Of a stretch of 6,777 nucleotides of DNA, positions 5,465 to 6,777 are shown one piece after another; position 1 is the first letter of the stretch; every line of letters starts with the position of its first letter. This DNA is from Clostridia bacterium (GTDB lineage: Bacteria; Bacillota; Clostridia; Oscillospirales; CAG-272), in NCBI GenBank assembly GCA_017453085.1, contig JAFTKV010000216.1:1-6777 (forward strand). Direction: 5' to 3'. Below the pieces are notes generated by a model that was not told the DNA's origin, did no database searches, and worked only from the letters and a program-made list of their open reading frames with translations. Position numbers and translations under genes: made by a program.

Positions 5465-5515
5465 AGAAGTTCTTGAAGGGTTTTAGGGGAACTTCTTTCA
5501 AGAAGTTCCCCTAAA
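5465..5515 (+). repeat. Palindromic repeat, copy C (full), before the RNHCP gene
   Basis: The unit is AGAAGTTCTTGAAGG, a short spacer, then perfect 16-base arms TTTAGGGGAACTTCTT (5482-5497) and 5500-5515 around two central bases. It has the same order and orientation toward the downstream gene as copy A. Relative to copy A, three stem positions differ and all three are compensated on the other arm. The hairpin ends 12 bases before ATG 5528. The flank AGAAGTTC (5465-5472) can alternatively pair with GAACTTCT (5489-5496) in the left arm. Confidence 0.85.
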
Positions 5516-5527
5516 TTTGGATTAAAA

Positions 5528-5857
5528 ATGGAAACGAAACGATTTACAAAAAACGATAGCGGCTTTGTTTGCGCCCATTGCGGGAAGACGGTGCTGCCGC
5601 TGAAGAAGACCTCCCGCAATCATTGCCCGTTCTGTCTGTGGTCGCTCCATCTGGACGTCAATCCCGGCGACCGCGCCAGCGATTGCGGCGGCGAGCTGGA
5701 GCCTGTATCGGCGCTCCCCGATCCCAAGCGGGGATATATCATCATCCACAAGTGCCGCAAATGCGGAGAGCTCCGTAGAAACAAGGCGGCGTACGACGTG
5801 GACGTGCAGCCCGACGATCTCAAAAAGATCATCGCGCTGACGGCGAAACAGATTTAG
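5528..5857 (+). CDS. RNHCP domain-containing protein (zinc-ribbon-like)
   Basis: 109 aa, the usual size for a stand-alone RNHCP protein. The domain is named after its RNHCP motif, which is present at residues 30-34. Around it are CAHCG (Cys15, Cys18), CPFC (Cys33, Cys36), LHLDVNPGDRASDCGG (with Cys53) and a closing KCRKCGE (Cys76, Cys79). The Cys/His pattern strongly suggests one or two structural zinc sites. The biochemical role of the family is not established as far as I know; a nucleic-acid or small cytosolic role is speculative. ATG 5528 is the family-typical start, just before the ETKRFTKNDSGFVC stretch. There is no strong Shine-Dalgarno next to it; only a weak GGAT is close, while a GAAGGG lies on the far side of the repeat C hairpin. 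A clear terminator follows, so the gene is monocistronic. Confidence 0.92.
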   Translation: METKRFTKNDSGFVCAHCGKTVLPLKKTSRNHCPFCLWSLHLDVNPGDRASDCGGELEPVSALPDPKRGYIIIHKCRKCGELRRNKAAYDVDVQPDDLKKIIALTAKQI

Positions 5858-5881
5858 CGCAGGGGATCTCTGCGCTTTTTT
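5856..5881 (+). terminator. Rho-independent terminator of the RNHCP gene
   Basis: AGCGCAG (5856-5862) pairs with CTGCGCT (5870-5876) around a 7-base loop, followed by a run of T to 5881. It starts within the TAG stop codon, so the gene ends tightly and is insulated from the sigma factor gene. Confidence 0.88.
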
Positions 5882-5910
5882 AATTTTTTCAAAAAATTAC
5901 ATAGAACATT

Positions 5911-5934
5911 GAACCTTTCGGAAAAATCTGCGTT
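5911..5934 (+). promoter_or_regulatory. ECF-sigma-type promoter, probably autoregulatory
   Basis: TTGAACCTTT carries the GAAC -35 core (5911-5914). CGTT (5931-5934) follows after 16 bases, the spacing and cores typical of ECF sigma promoters (GAAC, about 16 bases, CGTN). A sigma-A reading (TTGAAC, then TATGGT at 19 bases) is poorer. As it lies right before an ECF gene, self-activation is the natural inference. Start would be near 5941. Confidence 0.65.
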
Positions 5935-5941
5935 ATGGTAG

Positions 5942-5974
5942 TCAGATACCGAAAGTCCGGACCTCGGAATCTGA
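5942..5974 (+). promoter_or_regulatory. Hairpin in the sigma factor leader
   Basis: TCAGAT (5942-5947) pairs with ATCTGA (5969-5974), and after one A-A mismatch CCGA (5949-5952) pairs with TCGG (5964-5967), leaving an 11-base loop that contains GTCCGGAC. It would begin almost at the 5' end of the ECF transcript and end four bases before the Shine-Dalgarno, so it could protect the message or tune translation. Confidence 0.5.
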
Positions 5975-5990
5975 TAATGGAGGTGAGATA

Positions 5991-6777
5991 TTGAGCGCAA
6001 TCAAAGAATCCTTCGAAATAATTGCCAAAGAGAACCGCGAATGGATGCTCCGCCACGCAGCGGGCAAGGTCGGCGCCGACCTTGCAGAGGACATCGTGCA
6101 GGAAGCTCTGCTGAAAGCTGCTCGCGCATGGAAACGTGAACAGTATCAGGAGGACGGCAAGGTGCAGGCATGGCTCATGCGGATCCTGCAGAATACGCTG
6201 AAGGATCACTATCGAAGAAGCGGCTCGTCCGCCCCGGCTCTGTCGCTGGATCTCGTCACCGACGAGCAGGATGATCTCTACACTTATCTCCCCGATCCGT
6301 CTCCCACGCCCGAGGAGCGGGTGATCCAAAAGGAAGCTATCTTCTCCATCATGCGGGCGATGCAGTTGCTCCCCAAAAAGCAAAAAGCTATCTTTACCTG
6401 CCGCTTTATTGAGGGACGATCCTTAGAGGAGACGGCAGATCGCCTGCAAATGCCCGTGGGCTCGGTGAAAAGCGGCGGCAACGCGGCAACCACGAAAATC
6501 AGAAACATACTGGGAGTGCAGATCTCTCCCAACCTAACCAGGAGGAACAATTCTATGGAAAACAAGAACATTGAACACGAATTTTGCAAAGACAGACTCT
6601 TTTTATACGCCAAGGGACTCCTGTCCCACGAGAAACTGGCAGAAATGGAAGGACATCTGGCAACCTGTCCCACCTGCAGAAGAATGGCAAATGCCATGAA
6701 AAAGCTGGTACAGAAGATGACCTTTGCCCCCGAGGATGAGCGTAGCAGATTTATCATTCATTTCCCCGAAGAAAAGA
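5991..6777 (+). CDS. ECF sigma factor in one frame with a C-terminal zinc anti-sigma domain, 3' end outside window
   Basis: 262 complete codons are visible, with no stop before the right edge. The TTG start at 5991 follows a perfect GGAGGTGA (5979-5986). Residues 12-77 are sigma-70 region 2, with the DIVQEALLKA core (34-43) and AWLMRILQNTLKDHYRR (60-76). The linker (78-112) is acidic and Pro-rich. Residues 116-172 are region 4 with the helix-turn-helix SLEETADRLQMPVGSVKS. There is no region 1 or 3, as expected for ECF factors, which direct RNA polymerase to stress or envelope regulons. After NLTRRNNS (181-188) the frame goes straight into MENKNIEHEFC, then HLATCPTC (222-229), the H-x3-C-x2-C zinc anti-sigma signature. 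Such domains normally occupy a separate, co-transcribed gene. The segment after VKS reads GGNAATTK, lacking the basic residues usually found there. Either this is a true fusion or a stop was lost or missed; a +1-frame TAA sits at 6535-6537. Confidence 0.85.
   Translation, partial: MSAIKESFEIIAKENREWMLRHAAGKVGADLAEDIVQEALLKAARAWKREQYQEDGKVQAWLMRILQNTLKDHYRRSGSSAPALSLDLVTDEQDDLYTYLPDPSPTPEERVIQKEAIFSIMRAMQLLPKKQKAIFTCRFIEGRSLEETADRLQMPVGSVKSGGNAATTKIRNILGVQISPNLTRRNNSMENKNIEHEFCKDRLFLYAKGLLSHEKLAEMEGHLATCPTCRRMANAMKKLVQKMTFAPEDERSRFIIHFPEEK
6540..6557 (+). promoter_or_regulatory. Internal ribosome binding site and ATG for the anti-sigma part
   Basis: AGGAGG (6540-6545) lies 9 bases before ATG 6555, in the same frame as the sigma factor. 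It encodes the TRR of the linker. This is a better start signal than many in the window and would allow separate synthesis of the anti-sigma part. Confidence 0.75.
6555..6777 (+). CDS. Putative zinc-binding anti-sigma factor made from the internal start (partial)
   Basis: Alternative product of the sigma factor frame, starting at ATG 6555; 74 codons are visible and the rest lies outside the window. It begins MENKNIEHEFCKDRLFLYAK. The ZAS-type motif HLATCPTC is at residues 34-41, with Cys11 (and His8) as upstream candidate zinc ligands. This domain class binds ECF sigma factors and keeps them from RNA polymerase; many members continue into a transmembrane helix and an extracytoplasmic sensor, which cannot be judged here. 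If it is made separately, the locus behaves as a normal sigma/anti-sigma pair; if only the fusion is made, inhibition would be within one chain. The strong Shine-Dalgarno favours at least some separate product. Confidence 0.6.
   Translation, partial: MENKNIEHEFCKDRLFLYAKGLLSHEKLAEMEGHLATCPTCRRMANAMKKLVQKMTFAPEDERSRFIIHFPEEK

Larger units (their letters stand above)
5132..5527. other. Intergenic region with two structured elements
   Basis: About 400 bases without a credible gene. The part next to the 196-aa gene (5132-5300) should hold that gene's promoter, but I see no clear -35/-10 pair. A 17-bp hairpin sits at 5312-5368 and repeat copy C at 5465-5515. An extended -10-like TGTAATATT (5451-5459) with no good -35 may serve the RNHCP gene. 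A minus-strand open frame crosses the whole stretch but cuts through both hairpins and has no family resemblance. Confidence 0.75.

Noticed and set aside
5188..5619. 143-aa minus-strand frame in the gap before the RNHCP gene
   Set aside because: It passes through both the 17-bp hairpin and repeat copy C and overlaps the RNHCP gene antisense; no motif or ribosome binding site.
5977..5994. Five-codon frame (MEVRY) overlapping the sigma start
   Set aside because: No ribosome binding site precedes it, and the GGAGGTGA inside it serves TTG 5991.
5889..6757. Two minus-strand frames (164 and 157 aa) over the sigma factor region
   Set aside because: They are antisense to a frame with clear sigma-70 regions and a zinc anti-sigma motif.

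Overview
The window looks like chromosome of a moderately GC-rich Firmicute, most likely a gut-type Clostridia member (Oscillospirales or a relative). The reasons are AGGAGG-type ribosome binding sites, TTG and GTG starts, an RNHCP-domain protein, an ECF sigma factor with a zinc-type anti-sigma domain, and small Pro/Glu/Ala-rich hypothetical proteins. This placement is inference; there is no rRNA or other marker. I see no tRNA, rRNA, CRISPR array, insertion sequence or phage gene.

Left part (1-2713): a UDP-GlcNAc 2-epimerase (wecB/mnaA type) on the minus strand runs off the left edge. It is divergent from a Wzx/MATE-like oligosaccharide flippase on the plus strand. Together they suggest a cell-surface polysaccharide or teichoic-acid-type locus. 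The roughly 300-base gap between them holds one full and one partial copy of a palindromic repeat, a second hairpin, and a good extended -10 promoter for the flippase.

Centre (2681-4490): three small minus-strand genes form a tight unit (81, 150 and 176 aa), linked by an ATGA overlap and a 17-base gap. I recognise none of them. The last one overlaps the flippase end convergently by 33 bases. Divergent from this unit is a complete YfcE/MJ0936-type metallophosphoesterase.

Right part (4489-6777): a minus-strand gene for a secreted, membrane-anchored low-complexity protein ends at a strong terminator that shares bases with the phosphoesterase stop codon. A roughly 400-base gap follows, with a 17-bp perfect hairpin and a second full copy of the palindromic repeat. 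That copy lies directly before an RNHCP zinc-ribbon-like gene, which ends in a clean terminator. Last comes an ECF sigma factor behind what looks like its own ECF-type promoter and a structured leader. Its reading frame continues without a stop into a zinc-binding anti-sigma domain that has its own strong Shine-Dalgarno and ATG in the same frame.

The two most interesting points are this sigma/anti-sigma single frame with a preserved internal start, and the palindromic repeat. The repeat's two full copies sit in sense orientation just before start codons, show compensated stem changes, and in one case separate a perfect Shine-Dalgarno from its start codon.
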